NCBI GenBank assembly: GCA_963769605.1
Contig: CAVYML010000009.1
Coordinates: forward strand, 682,001-746,000
From: Fen-1254 sp963769605
GTDB taxonomy: Bacteria; Bacteroidota; Ignavibacteria; UBA10030
Length of the DNA stretch: 64,000 nt
Direction: 5' to 3'
This document shows positions 19,903 through 29,500 of the stretch, in pieces. Under the pieces are notes generated by a model, which was not told where the DNA came from, ran no database searches, and saw nothing but the letters and a program-made list of their open reading frames with translations. Numbering within the stretch: position 1 is the first letter of the stretch; every line of letters starts with the position of its first letter. The translations under genes and the position numbers were made by a program.

Positions 19903-20403
19903 ATGTACACAACAATTCAAGAATTTCTTACAGACTGGAAAACCGAAAGCGCTTCAACGTTGAAAATAATGAAGACGCTCACCGACGCTTCGCTTCAGCA
20001 AAAAGTAACGCCGGAAGGACGCTCGCTCGGATATCTTGCGTGGCACATTGCCATTACGCTCGGTGAAATGGGATCGAAAGCCGGTTTAAATGTCAAAGCC
20101 CCCGCGGAACATTCCGATCCACCATCTTCGGCATCGAAGATAGCCGAAGAATATGAATCTGCCGCAAAATCTTTACTCGACTGCGTGCAAACCCAATGGA
20201 CGGATTCCATGCTCATGGATTTAGTCGATATGTACGGAGAAAAATGGCCGCGCCATAGCGTCTTAAGCGCACTCATCAAACACGAAGCCCATCACCGAGC
20301 ACAAATGACGGTACTCATGCGTCAGGCAGGCTTGCAAGTACCGGGCATCTACGGCCCCTCAAAAGAAGAATGGGGACAATTCGGAATGAAAGCGCCGAGA
20401 TGA
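19903..20403 (+). CDS. DinB/DUF664-like four-helix protein
   Basis: This 166-aa protein has the DinB/YfiT metal-site pattern: a first His in YLAWHIA (about residue 47) and two later His in IKHEAHHRAQM (about residues 125-130). Predicted four-helix bundle, normal length for the family. Members often use a divalent metal and in some cases act as thiol S-transferases (for example bacillithiol- or mycothiol-linked), but most have no known role. A strong TAAGGAG ribosome site precedes the ATG. No operon partner. Confidence 0.82.
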   Translation: MYTTIQEFLTDWKTESASTLKIMKTLTDASLQQKVTPEGRSLGYLAWHIAITLGEMGSKAGLNVKAPAEHSDPPSSASKIAEEYESAAKSLLDCVQTQWTDSMLMDLVDMYGEKWPRHSVLSALIKHEAHHRAQMTVLMRQAGLQVPGIYGPSKEEWGQFGMKAPR

Positions 20404-20510
20404 AACGGTAAATGGTAAATGGTAGCCGGAGGCCTAAAAATGTTGTCCCGCGGAAGCGGGATTCAATTTAGAGAACAGTATATACTAACGGTAAACGGTA
20501 AACTGTAAAT
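20404..20510. repeat. Dispersed repeat (CCGGAGGCCT family), copy 2, plus short tandem
   Basis: TGGTAGCCGGAGGCCT and CCCGCGGAAGCGGGATTC match the copy at 5651-5755. The segment is edged by GGTAAATGGTAAATGG and by GGTAAACGGTAAACTG, members of the degenerate tandem class. A fragment CTCAGCGTGAT at 20522 matches the left end of the MITE-like repeat near pepF. Confidence 0.65.
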
Positions 20511-20627
20511 AACCGTCATTACTCAGCGTGATCTTGAAAAAATAAAGAAACCCTACATAGGGATAAATGTCGTTTTTTTGCTAATAAACGTAAATTATTT
20601 CATTCTATGATGAATTATTCCAGACCA

Positions 20628-20665
20628 TTCTTGATTTCTTGAAAGTGTCAAGAAATAATTCTTGA
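20628..20665. promoter_or_regulatory. Operator-like cluster of TTCTTGA half-sites
   Basis: Four copies of TTCTTGA or its complement TCAAGAA occur in 38 bases: TTCTTGA at 20628 and 20636, TCAAGAA at 20648 and TTCTTGA at 20659. Two overlapping perfect inverted repeats result, with 5-base and 4-base spacers. The last half-site includes the -35 hexamer of the promoter at 20662, so a bound dimer would block RNA polymerase. The regulator is not identified. Confidence 0.7.
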
Positions 20666-20690
20666 CTTTTATTCTCCTGTGCTTTATCTT
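20662..20690 (+). promoter_or_regulatory. Promoter of the defence operon
   Basis: TTGACT and TATCTT are separated by 17 bp, about 27 bases upstream of the ATPase ATG, which has its own AGAGGAGA ribosome site. The -35 hexamer overlaps the operator-like inverted repeat. Confidence 0.65.
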
Positions 20691-20716
20691 TAATCAGTCA
20701 ATAGAGGAGATTCAGA

Positions 20717-23353
20717 ATGAGTTTTTCAGATATCGTTTTACCAAGACCGGAAGTATTGAAAAAAGATGGCATCGAAGGTGTCATTGATATAGAAAATCTC
20801 AAGGACACAAAAAAGAAATCAGTTGAATCCCGTCCGGAAGATTTCTTTGATCTTACATATCCCACCGCAGATGTAAAGCTTGTTCTCGAAAATCTCCACC
20901 AACGATTCAACTCAAGCGAACGATCAGCCGGATTATATTTGCTTGAAGGATTCAAAGGCACCGGCAAATCTCACCTTGAATTGTTTGTTTATCATCTTTT
21001 TACAAATCGAATTTTTGCTGATGCATGGCTTGTAAAGCATAAACTTACATGCAAATTGCCCAATGACGCTGTAGTTGTAATTCATAAATTTACCGACTTC
21101 CCTTTAGATTCAATTTGGCATTTTGTGTTTTCTAAATTAGGCCTTGCATCTTCAACGGATCCGCGGAAGGTGCCCAATCTTGATGAGTTGCGATCAGCGC
21201 TTTCCGGAAGAAAACTAGTTCTTATTTTCGATGAACTCGAAATGGGAATTCAAAGTATCGCAAATGATCATATCCGGAAACAAAATATTCTTTTCCTGCA
21301 GCAGTTGAGCGAAGAGTCAAACCGTACCGATGGGGCATCTGTTACACTTTTTGCTTCTGTTTATGATGCCAATATAGAACCGGGTGATACGTTAAAGAGA
21401 GTCCAGCGGATTGATGTTAAATTTTCCGAACCGGTTGATCGGCAAAATGTAATTCTCCATCGCCTCTTTTTGAACGCTCAATCTCTGGACCGAGCAAAAA
21501 TTGAAAATGTCATTTTGAGTTACGCAAATCATTGGAAGAAGACCGGAATTGATGTGGACGAAAAATATTTGGATCGTTTCAGAAAATGTTATCCATTCTC
21601 TCCCGAATTGATCGATATGTTTCTTCATAGAGTGCTACGTCAAAACTTTCAAGGAAATAGAGGGCCGTTGGGGCTTTTAGCAAATGCTGTTCGTAATACA
21701 TATAAAAAGGTAGACGTCATTACAGCCGCACATGTCGATATCACAGATATTGGTATACGCAATCGTCTTACTGATTTGGATCCGGGTCAACATATATTGA
21801 ATTGTGCTCAAGCCGATCTGAGAGATTTGCAGTCGCTGTTGTTCGCTCCAGAAATCGTTTCGATAACTTTGAGCGCGACCCTTACAAGTAGCGGCTCTAT
21901 TCGCGGCATCAATGAGCCCGAGTTAAATCGCCAAGCGATCAAACCTGGCGATGATTATAATGTTTATCAGGCTACCTTACAAGCGCTTGATAAACTTGGT
22001 GCATATTTTCAGCATTCTGAAGGAAATTATTTCTTCGATACACAAGAAAAGCCTTATGCAAAGGTTGAATATGGCGCTCTACGGATTGACGCTCATGATG
22101 CCCGCGAATATTCACTAAATCGCTGGAAGACATATGTCTTCGGTGATTCAAACGCTGTGATTTACCGCGATTCTGCTCAAGTTCGTGCCGCCTTGTCACA
22201 GATTGATAAGAATAGCTTACGATTTGTCTTGGCTCCCCATCGGTTGGAAGATGTACAACGATCTCTAATATATCACGGCGCCGAAATTCGCAACCAAATT
22301 GTTCTCTTGGAACCAAAATCAGATACCTTTAACGCTTTAGATAATCCGGATCTTGTGAAGTGGGCGCAATTAGCAAAATCTGCTTTTGAGCTGATGGGTA
22401 CTACGACAGATGCAGAACGTAAGCGTCAATATGACAGAATCGGTAACGAAAATATTCGCTATATCGATGAAGCTTTCAGAAAAGCCGGTCTCTATTATGT
22501 ACTTATCCATGCAAGCAATAATGGAGAACAATCTTTACAATTAGAATTGGAACCAATCGGTTCTGCTGCAAACAGAGGCGATGTACTTACACAGTTACAG
22601 CAAAATGTCTTTCCTCGACAACGTTTTGAAGATCATATAATAGAATGTTTGCAGGACGATAAACTAAAATCTGTGATAATAGATAAAACTATCGGTGAAA
22701 TAAAAGCACTCTATAAGAAAACTCTTGGTTTTCCAGTGTTCACTGCTGAAACCATTCTCACGCAAGCATTTACACAATTGTGCAAAGACAAGCGAATTGG
22801 CTTGAAGAACTCCCGGTCTCGTCATTGCGGCAGCACACCCTCTTATTCAGGTTCAGAATGGAATGATGTTCTTGTCGTAGAAGCATTTCCCGAAGAAGGA
22901 GACATGACCGTTCTTCCATTTGATGAAACACCATCTGATAGACAACCGGTTGAATCGGGTGATAATGGAACAGCAGACACACAACAATCATTGATGGTCG
23001 AGCCCTCAGTTAATGAGTTTGTCATTCAGACAACAAATGAAGGATCAGTAAACAGTTTGCGACAGAGAATTGCAGAGAAGTTGAGTGAACAAAACGAACC
23101 AATAAGCAAGTGGGTACGATTTACTGTTTTTATACAACAACCGAACGCTGAGATCAGCGTATATCCCTCAGCGTTGCGCGGGGCAATGACAGGAATCGCT
23201 AACCTAAACGCTGAAATCCTAATTGAGAAAAATGGTCAATTCACAAAAGCTCAGATTGAACAGCTTGTGGAACAACTTCCTTCATTTGCACAAGCATTAT
23301 ACAAAGCCGAGGTAAGAGGTATTTCAAAAGTTGTAGAAAGCCAAAACAAGTAA
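20717..23353 (+). CDS. Large P-loop ATPase of a BREX-like system (BrxC/PglY-like)
   Basis: An 878-aa protein. The N-terminal half holds an AAA-type ATPase: Walker A in GFKGTGKSHLELFVYHLF (near residue 78) and Walker B KLVLIFDELEMGIQ (near residue 172), with an arginine-rich sensor region later. The C-terminal part has a winged-helix-like segment (GLKNSRSRHCGSTPS) and an acidic linker before a final alpha/beta region. Position directly before pglZ (one base between stop and start) and the overall plan match the BrxC/PglY ATPases of BREX and Pgl loci, which are thought to act with PglZ; sequence resemblance is only at motif level, so a COG1483/DUF499-like or DUF6079-like assignment remains open. 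Confidence 0.75.
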   Translation: MSFSDIVLPRPEVLKKDGIEGVIDIENLKDTKKKSVESRPEDFFDLTYPTADVKLVLENLHQRFNSSERSAGLYLLEGFKGTGKSHLELFVYHLFTNRIFADAWLVKHKLTCKLPNDAVVVIHKFTDFPLDSIWHFVFSKLGLASSTDPRKVPNLDELRSALSGRKLVLIFDELEMGIQSIANDHIRKQNILFLQQLSEESNRTDGASVTLFASVYDANIEPGDTLKRVQRIDVKFSEPVDRQNVILHRLFLNAQSLDRAKIENVILSYANHWKKTGIDVDEKYLDRFRKCYPFSPELIDMFLHRVLRQNFQGNRGPLGLLANAVRNTYKKVDVITAAHVDITDIGIRNRLTDLDPGQHILNCAQADLRDLQSLLFAPEIVSITLSATLTSSGSIRGINEPELNRQAIKPGDDYNVYQATLQALDKLGAYFQHSEGNYFFDTQEKPYAKVEYGALRIDAHDAREYSLNRWKTYVFGDSNAVIYRDSAQVRAALSQIDKNSLRFVLAPHRLEDVQRSLIYHGAEIRNQIVLLEPKSDTFNALDNPDLVKWAQLAKSAFELMGTTTDAERKRQYDRIGNENIRYIDEAFRKAGLYYVLIHASNNGEQSLQLELEPIGSAANRGDVLTQLQQNVFPRQRFEDHIIECLQDDKLKSVIIDKTIGEIKALYKKTLGFPVFTAETILTQAFTQLCKDKRIGLKNSRSRHCGSTPSYSGSEWNDVLVVEAFPEEGDMTVLPFDETPSDRQPVESGDNGTADTQQSLMVEPSVNEFVIQTTNEGSVNSLRQRIAEKLSEQNEPISKWVRFTVFIQQPNAEISVYPSALRGAMTGIANLNAEILIEKNGQFTKAQIEQLVEQLPSFAQALYKAEVRGISKVVESQNK

Positions 23354-23354
23354 G

Positions 23355-24329
23355 ATGAGTCCATACAGCAAAGATATTTTTGACATTCTCTATTCTTCTG
23401 GAACGCGGCTTCCGTTCTTGGAAAAATGGCTTTGTGATGAGGTCTGGTCGAAAAAGCGATTCAGCCAATATGAACCTCAAGAATATTTGCAATCCGGTGA
23501 GAAACTTGTCAAAACCGCAGAAGAATTAATTCTGAATGCAGCCCCTGGAATCTATGATGAGATAGTTGCTGCCTCCGAATCTTCACCATCGCTCTTGTCT
23601 GAATTGGCGTCTCCCAAAACTGCGGTTGTAATATTTGACGGACTTTCTATTCGAGAGTTGCCTTTATTGGAAAAGCTTGCAAAAAGAACTGATTATTCAA
23701 TTAATACGATGAAGTATGGATATGCATCTTTGCCAAGTGATACAATCTCATACGTCGAGCAACGCCTTATCGGTAAAAGAATCGGTCCCTCACAGTTTGA
23801 AACCCGAAAAGAATTTAAAGCGAAGAATATTCTTGTTCGTCATTACGATACCTTGATACGACAATATGAATTCGCTAATAACGGTTCATCGTTATTGCTC
23901 TGGTCAAGCTTTCCTGACGGTACGTATATGAACTTCGAAGCGAAATCATCCGGTCATTTTGAAGCGATTGTAAAACAATTCGATGTTGCATGGAAAAACA
24001 TAGTTCTAAGTATCCCCCGTGACTATCGTATTATCATTACAAGCGATCATGGATATATTTATCTCCATGCTGGATATGAATCAGAATTTAAGTCGGACAA
24101 GGCGCTCGAAACTCTAAAGAACGATCGGTTCCGGATATTCTCGGAAAACGAAGAACTACCATCCGAATGTACAGAACTCCAAATCATTGCACATAAACGA
24201 GTCGCAATGCTGAGAGGTCGGATAAAGAATCGGCCGCAGGGGCCAAGCTCAAACAAAATATTTCGTCATGGCGGCATGTCTCTGATGGAAATGTTGACAC
24301 CATACGTAGAAATAAAAACAGCACACTGA
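23355..24329 (+). CDS. pglZ: Compact PglZ-domain protein
   Basis: A 324-aa alkaline-phosphatase-superfamily protein. VVIFDGLSIRELPLLEKL (near residue 95) supplies the first metal-binding Asp, IIITSDHGYIYL (near residue 228) the Asp-His pair, and FRHGGMSLMEMLTPYVEI the C-terminal His block typical of PglZ. BREX PglZ proteins are usually about 650-900 aa, so this one is little more than the catalytic core with a short N-terminal helical region. It starts one base after the ATPase stop, so translation is coupled. PglZ is a core BREX component; its enzymatic role in phage exclusion is unresolved. Confidence 0.88.
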   Translation: MSPYSKDIFDILYSSGTRLPFLEKWLCDEVWSKKRFSQYEPQEYLQSGEKLVKTAEELILNAAPGIYDEIVAASESSPSLLSELASPKTAVVIFDGLSIRELPLLEKLAKRTDYSINTMKYGYASLPSDTISYVEQRLIGKRIGPSQFETRKEFKAKNILVRHYDTLIRQYEFANNGSSLLLWSSFPDGTYMNFEAKSSGHFEAIVKQFDVAWKNIVLSIPRDYRIIITSDHGYIYLHAGYESEFKSDKALETLKNDRFRIFSENEELPSECTELQIIAHKRVAMLRGRIKNRPQGPSSNKIFRHGGMSLMEMLTPYVEIKTAH

Positions 24330-24400
24330 TCACACAGATGAGACAGATTTTCACAGATAATAAAAAATTGAACAAGATAATCTGCGATGCTCTGTGCTTT
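24326..24400. repeat. Palindromic ACACAGATGA repeat, degenerate copy
   Basis: Blocks ACACAGATGAGACAGATTTTCACAGAT are split across this short stretch right after the pglZ stop; the right half (GATGCTCTGTGCT) is weakly conserved. It is the first of about eleven copies in this island. Confidence 0.55.
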
Positions 24401-24438
24401 ATTCCCTATATCAACTACGCTGAAGTAAGGAGTATGTT

Positions 24439-24711
24439 ATGCAGTCAAAAAGAAACACTGTTGAGCGATCCAAAGTAAAAATCGGGACAATTCTCGATAA
24501 GGGAATCGTGGAACGGTTGAAAGAACGCGCCGCGCGAGAAGGCAAAGCAATCAGTTCTCTCATAGAGGATGCTGTTCTCAAATCTGAATCTGAGGGTACT
24601 CTTGCGAGGGAAATGCGCTTGAAAGCGATGGATCAATTATTTTCTATTCGATTTAACGTCTCCGATGAAGATTGGAAGACGATTATGGAGGAGGATTTTT
24701 ACGAACAATGA
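24439..24711 (+). CDS. Ribbon-helix-helix-like antitoxin
   Basis: This 90-aa protein has a basic N-terminus with a short strand (KVKIGTILDKGI) and two helices (ERLKERAAREGKAISSLIEDAV), typical of Arc/MetJ/CopG-type antitoxins that bind operator DNA as dimers. The C-terminal tail (about residues 60-90) probably wraps the toxin. Its stop overlaps the start of the PIN gene (ATGA at 24708), a standard toxin-antitoxin arrangement. An AAGGAG ribosome site precedes it. Such antitoxins usually repress their own operon. No domain beyond RHH is visible. Confidence 0.75.
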   Translation: MQSKRNTVERSKVKIGTILDKGIVERLKERAAREGKAISSLIEDAVLKSESEGTLAREMRLKAMDQLFSIRFNVSDEDWKTIMEEDFYEQ

Positions 24712-25212
24712 CTCTCGATCAAATACCCAAAAACGACATCGTGCTCATCGATGCAAACATAATTCTGTATGCTTTGCGCGATAAATCTGCGCAGTGCAAA
24801 CGTCTCATCCGACGTTGCGTGGAACGTGAAATCTTCAGTGTTATTACTTCCCACATCCTTGCTGAGGTAACTCATCGATTGATGATGGTTGAGGCCCATG
24901 AAAACGGTTGGATTACCGGAGCTAATCCAGCGCGCCAGCTTTCAGAACAACCAGAGAGAGTGAAAGTGCTTATTCGCTATGAGCAAGCTATAAAGAATTT
25001 GCTTGCGATAGGAATTCGTCTTGAATTTCTTGAAAAAGAAGACTTTATCACAATGATGCGGGTTCAGCGTGAAAGCGGTCTTCTTACGAATGATGCTCTT
25101 CTTGTTGCATGTGCTGAAAGACTGCGAAGTACAGGGAATTGCAAGTGCCGATCAACAATTATCAAATGTGCGCGGCATCATTCTTTATTCACCGGACGAC
25201 ATTATGGACTAA
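24708..25212 (+). CDS. PIN-domain toxin (VapC-like), single-base frameshift
   Basis: A PIN-domain ribonuclease toxin. VLIDANIILYAL (first Asp), SHILAEVTHRL (Glu) and LLTNDALLVACAERL (Asp) mark the active site. In the uncorrected frame the C-terminus is abnormal (cysteine-rich, ending in repeat sequence at 25229). With one G fewer in the GGG at 25134-25136 the protein continues GIASADQQLSNVRGIILYSP and ends DDIMD at 25212, the normal PIN tail with the fourth acidic residue (SADQ). So the gene is either frameshifted or misread. Restored length is about 167 aa. The antitoxin start-stop overlap fixes the ATG at 24708, not the in-frame ATG at 24672. Confidence 0.85.
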
Positions 25213-25215
25213 GAA

Positions 25216-25305
25216 TAGAACACAGATGACACAGAGAAAAAACAGATGCTCACAGAATAAAATAAATCAGTCTCATCAGTGCTATCTGTGTACCATTAAA
25301 AGGAT
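25216..25305. repeat. Palindromic ACACAGATGA repeat
   Basis: Left half GAACACAGATGACACAGAG and right half GTGCTATCTGTGTACCATT are inverted versions of each other, around an A/T-rich centre. It separates the PIN and AbiE-like modules. Confidence 0.8.
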
Positions 25306-25313
25306 GGAAATTT

Positions 25314-25649
25314 ATGGATAAAACCCTCATCAGACATCGAGTAATTATTCCTAAACATGTTCTTAACCTCTTTTGGGAATATCCAAAGAAATCGATCTCG
25401 TGGCAAGAAGATTCTGATTTGATTATAAGAAAGGTTCTGGAGTCAGGCGGATGGGATTCCGTAAAGTGGCTCATCGTGATTACAGGTTATGCCCGGCTAA
25501 AAAGTTGGATGTTTCAGCGTCGCGGTGCAGGGCTGGATCCGAAGAGGTTGCGATTCTGGCAGCTTGCCTTGAACTTGCCCAAAGATGAAGTTGATGATTG
25601 GATTGCAGACAATAACTCGAACCCGTGGTATGCGCGAGGACAAAAATGA
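25314..25649 (+). CDS. AbiE-associated antitoxin-like protein (DUF6922-like)
   Basis: A 111-aa protein with HVLNLFWEYPKKSISW at the start, VLESGGWDSVKWLIVITGYARLK in the middle and LRFWQLALNLP at the end. The pattern (LFW-E, VLE-GG, FW) matches small proteins encoded just before AbiEii-type nucleotidyltransferases. Its stop overlaps the next gene's ATG (ATGA at 25646). I infer an antitoxin or DNA-binding partner. An AAGGATGG ribosome site lies upstream, placed at the edge of a palindromic repeat. Confidence 0.7.
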   Translation: MDKTLIRHRVIIPKHVLNLFWEYPKKSISWQEDSDLIIRKVLESGGWDSVKWLIVITGYARLKSWMFQRRGAGLDPKRLRFWQLALNLPKDEVDDWIADNNSNPWYARGQK

Positions 25650-26293
25650 AATATTATAAGGAAGCACTCTCGTCACATCAAATGAGACTTATGAAACAGC
25701 TTGGACCATTTCTTTCTGCACAGGGTTTCTATCTCGCAGGAGGAACAGCCATCGCACTGATGCTCGGTCATAGGAAGTCTGTCGACTTGGATTGGTTTTC
25801 TCCTATGAGCATTCGCAAACCGGCTTCATGGTCGATCAAAATCAAAAACATAGGTATGATCCCCTCGGATATTAATGTCGATGAGGGTACGTTCTATGCC
25901 ACGATTAATAAAGTTCGAATATCTATAATTGAATATCCATACCGTATAATAAGTCCGACAATAGAATGGAAAGATGCCGGCTGTACTCTCGCATCCCTTG
26001 ACGATCTTACCTGCATGAAACTGTCTGCGATTGCATCCCGTGGTTCAAAAAAGGATTTCATCGACATTTATGCTCTAGAAAGAAAGTATAGCACATTACA
26101 GCAAATGATGAATATGTATAAGAAGAAGTTTCAAGAAGCTGATTTATTCCCTGTTCTTCGAGGCCTTAGCTACTTTGATGATGCAGACAAAGAGCGTATG
26201 CCCCGTATGCTGTGGAATGTAACTTGGAAGACAATAAAAAAAGAAATTCAAAAGGAATTGGATAAATACCTGAAAGGAATGGCACACGGATAA
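25646..26293 (+). CDS. AbiEii/AbiGii-type nucleotidyltransferase toxin
   Basis: A 215-aa protein. FYLAGGTAIALMLGHRKSVDLDWFS gives the nucleotidyltransferase core: G-G-T then D-x-D with the Asp pair needed for metal binding. SRGSKKDFIDIYALER is the conserved KKDFIDI block of the AbiEii family. AbiE systems cause abortive infection; AbiEii homologues transfer nucleotides (to tRNA or similar targets in the studied MenT/AbiEii enzymes). The start at 25646 is set by overlap with the upstream stop; a longer frame from 25625 overlaps the antitoxin needlessly. The end of the gene has been copied into the adjacent repeat array. Confidence 0.87.
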   Translation: MKYYKEALSSHQMRLMKQLGPFLSAQGFYLAGGTAIALMLGHRKSVDLDWFSPMSIRKPASWSIKIKNIGMIPSDINVDEGTFYATINKVRISIIEYPYRIISPTIEWKDAGCTLASLDDLTCMKLSAIASRGSKKDFIDIYALERKYSTLQQMMNMYKKKFQEADLFPVLRGLSYFDDADKERMPRMLWNVTWKTIKKEIQKELDKYLKGMAHG

Positions 26294-26530
26294 CAGTGAT
26301 TGAACAGATACTCACAAATCAGTGTAAATCGATTTTTTCAGTTGGATGAATATCTGAAAGGAATAGCACACGGATAACACTGATTGAACAGATACTCACA
26401 GATCAGTGTAAATCGATTTTTTCAGTGTCATCAGTGTTCCATTAGGCAGGCGAGTACAGATGGCACAGATTGAACAGATACTCACAGATCAGTGTAAATC
26501 GATTTTTTCAGTATCATCAGTGTTCCAATA
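26264..26530. repeat. Array of three palindromic repeats upstream of the methyltransferase, with a copied gene end
   Basis: Three copies of the island repeat (core GAACAGATACTCACAGATCA and AAATCGATTTTTTCAGT) lie in tandem. The stretch from about 26264 (GGATAAATACCTGAAAGGAA, the last codons of the AbiEii-like gene) is repeated with small changes about 78 bases later at 26342, so the duplicated unit includes the gene's 3' end. The last copy abuts the methyltransferase start. Confidence 0.88.
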
Positions 26531-26532
26531 CT

Positions 26533-29500
26533 ATGAAACGCGCAATCGAAGAATATTTCCCTATCGTTGATATCAACCGCCTTGCAGTGCCGGAACGAAA
26601 TGCGTTCAAGCCGATCTATACCATGCATAAATGGTTTGCACGGCGTTCATCATCCGTCTTTCGTGCCATTCTTCTCGGAGCAATGAAGCCAGCCGGTACC
26701 GATATTATGAAGGAGTTTTATAAAGACCACACGAACGATCCTGACACAAAAGGCAAAGTGATACTCGATCCATTTATGGGAGGTGGAACGACTGTAGTAG
26801 AGGCGTTGCGTCTCGGCTGCAAAGTGATCGGTGTTGACCTCAATCCGGTTGCATGGTTTATCGTAAAAACAGAAGTCGAGCCAGTTGATCTCAATGAACT
26901 TCGCGCTGCATTCGACCGCTTGGCAAATCGTACTGTCGAATGGTCCGGCAAACCGTTGAATGAAACTCTTCTCAGTCTATACAAAACTGAATGTCCAGAG
27001 TGTGGCAATACCGATGCAGATATTATCTATACATTTTGGGTAAAGTCGGCGCCGTGCACAACAGGTACTTGTAATCATTCAACTCCGTTATTCTCCGATT
27101 ACATCATCGCTCAGAAGAAGCCTTCTATCCGATTTTTCCCGGATTGCCAATGCCCAAAGTGTAAAAATAAATTCGATTGGGAGATTGATCCGGCTTCTCT
27201 GGTTGGTAATCTGAAGCTAATGGTAAATGCGCCAAAATTCTCTGCCGGTGAAGGCCGGACAAGCGCTCGATGGTCTTATGCAACAGGCAATACTGTAGCA
27301 TGTCCTTGGTGCTCGGAAATAATTACTCCTTACATTAAATCGAAAAAGCCAAAGAGAAAAAAGGTTATACTCTCTATTCTCTATTGCCCTCACTGTGAAG
27401 AAGTGTGGCAGTACAGAGGTGAGTTACCAGATGAAGTTGCTTGCCCAACATGTGCAAAAACATTCAACCCCAACGAAGGCAACCTGCCGGAAAGAGGAAA
27501 ATTCATTTGCCATGGTACTTGTGGCGGCAACGTCGATGCTGTAATTGCTGCTATTCGTACCTTGCCGGAAGAACAACTATTACCGATTCGGCCTTATGCA
27601 CTCGAAGGGTATTGCTCCAAGTGCGGTGGGAAGCCATCGTCATCCGCATCTTCAAATGGAGAACTCTTTGAGAAAGAAACTGAAGAAAAGGAAGATGAAG
27701 GATCTGATTCCAATACCAATGCCCTATTGAGAAAGAATTCCGGAAAATTCTTCAAGAGGATTTCTTCTACCGACTTATCTCTCCATAAAAAAGCAGAAGA
27801 ATGGTGGGAGAAGAACAAAGCAAGTATTCCATACCCTATATCAGAAATTCCAGTAGGGTATAATACTAATCAAATGCTAAAGCATCATTATCGCTACTGG
27901 CATCAGATGTTTAATAGTCGGCAATTATTATCTCTTAGTTCATTACTCAAAGCAATTGGTGAAGAATCGAACCAGACAATAAAGGAGATGTTGTTAAGTA
28001 CCCAATTCTTAGTTTGGGAAAGCAATAACTTATTCACTCGATATCGTCCAGATGCTGATAAATCAGAAGGTGTTTTTGCTCGTCATGATTATCAACCTAA
28101 AATGACAATTGCAGAGGGAAATGTTTGGGGAAGTGATTTTGGCAAGAATTCGATGGAAAAATGTTTTTTAAAAGTAATTGAGGGTAAAGAGTACTGTCAA
28201 AAACCGTTTGATCGATTGGTTTCTATAGACGAGTCAGGCGATGAAGAAATCACATTTGTAGACAGTAACGAAAAGACCTGGCCAACAAACAATGAGGTTG
28301 ATCTTTTTTCTCAATCTTCTTCATCAATAAGTGAAGTCGAATCTAACTCCGTTAATTTGATTGTCACAGATCCACCCTACGCGGGGAATGTCAACTACTC
28401 TGAGCTTGCAGATTTCTTTTATGTATGGTTGCGGTTACTTCTGAGAACGACATATAATCAATTTCTTCCAGAATATACTCCTAAAGTAGAGGAAGTTGTT
28501 GAAAATAAAACAAGGGGTAAGTCAGCAGCGGACTTCCAAGAAGGTTTGACAACAGTATTTGCTGAAACGAATAGACTATCCTGTTCAGACGCTTCGCTTA
28601 TATTCACTTTTCATCATTCCGAAGATTCTGCTTGGGAGGCATTGATAAATGCAGTGTGTGAATCAGGATTCTGTATCGAAGCTGTTTATCCAGTTCATGG
28701 TGAAGCAGAAACTTCATTATCTTTGATGGATAATGAAGCTATATCCTACGACCTTATTCATGTTTGTCGCAAGCGGGAAACTGGAGCGACATCTTCACGT
28801 AAATCCTGGGCAACTATTCGTCAGGATATTCGTCGCAGAGCGCGTGAAGAAGCGCGTCTTATCGAGTCCGGTCGTTATGGTAATGAACCGCTCACGCCAT
28901 CGGATATCAACATACTTCTCATTGGGAAATGTCTTGAGCTGTACAGCAAGCATTACGGAACCATAGTCGATCACGAAGATCAGCCGGTTCCTCTCCATCA
29001 TGCTCTTTCAGAAATCAAACTACTCGTAGACCAGCTTGTGGCGAAAGAACGACCTTTGCCAACAGAACTGGAAGATCTCGATCGCGTTTCGTATATATAT
29101 TTCTCCACCTTGTGCGGTTATAAAGAAATCAGTGCCGATGAGATGAGTAAGAACACGCGCGGTATTATCGAACCCTCCGAACTCAAAGATCATGGGCTTA
29201 TGATCAAAGGGAGAGAGAACCGCGGCAGAAGCTACGAGATCAAACAGCCGGTCGAGCGTATGAATGACTTGAAAACACTCTTCAGAGAGAAAGTTCAAAA
29301 CCAGCCGCTGCTCTTTGAAGATCAAAAGGGGAATGGACTGCCCCATGGAGTTCTCTTTGTCGATGTTTTCCAATTTTTGATTGGAACCGTCGAGCTTGGT
29401 GAGAACGTCCGTCCGTGGCTGGAGAAATTTGGCGGATTGCGTCCTCAAATCCGTGCCGCGTTGGAATATTTGATGAATCATCCCAAGGTCACTTTCAAGG

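Noticed and set aside
26470..26532. N-terminal extension of the methyltransferase
   Set aside because: The extra residues are encoded by the palindromic repeat; the conserved DUF1156 start follows the ATG at 26533.
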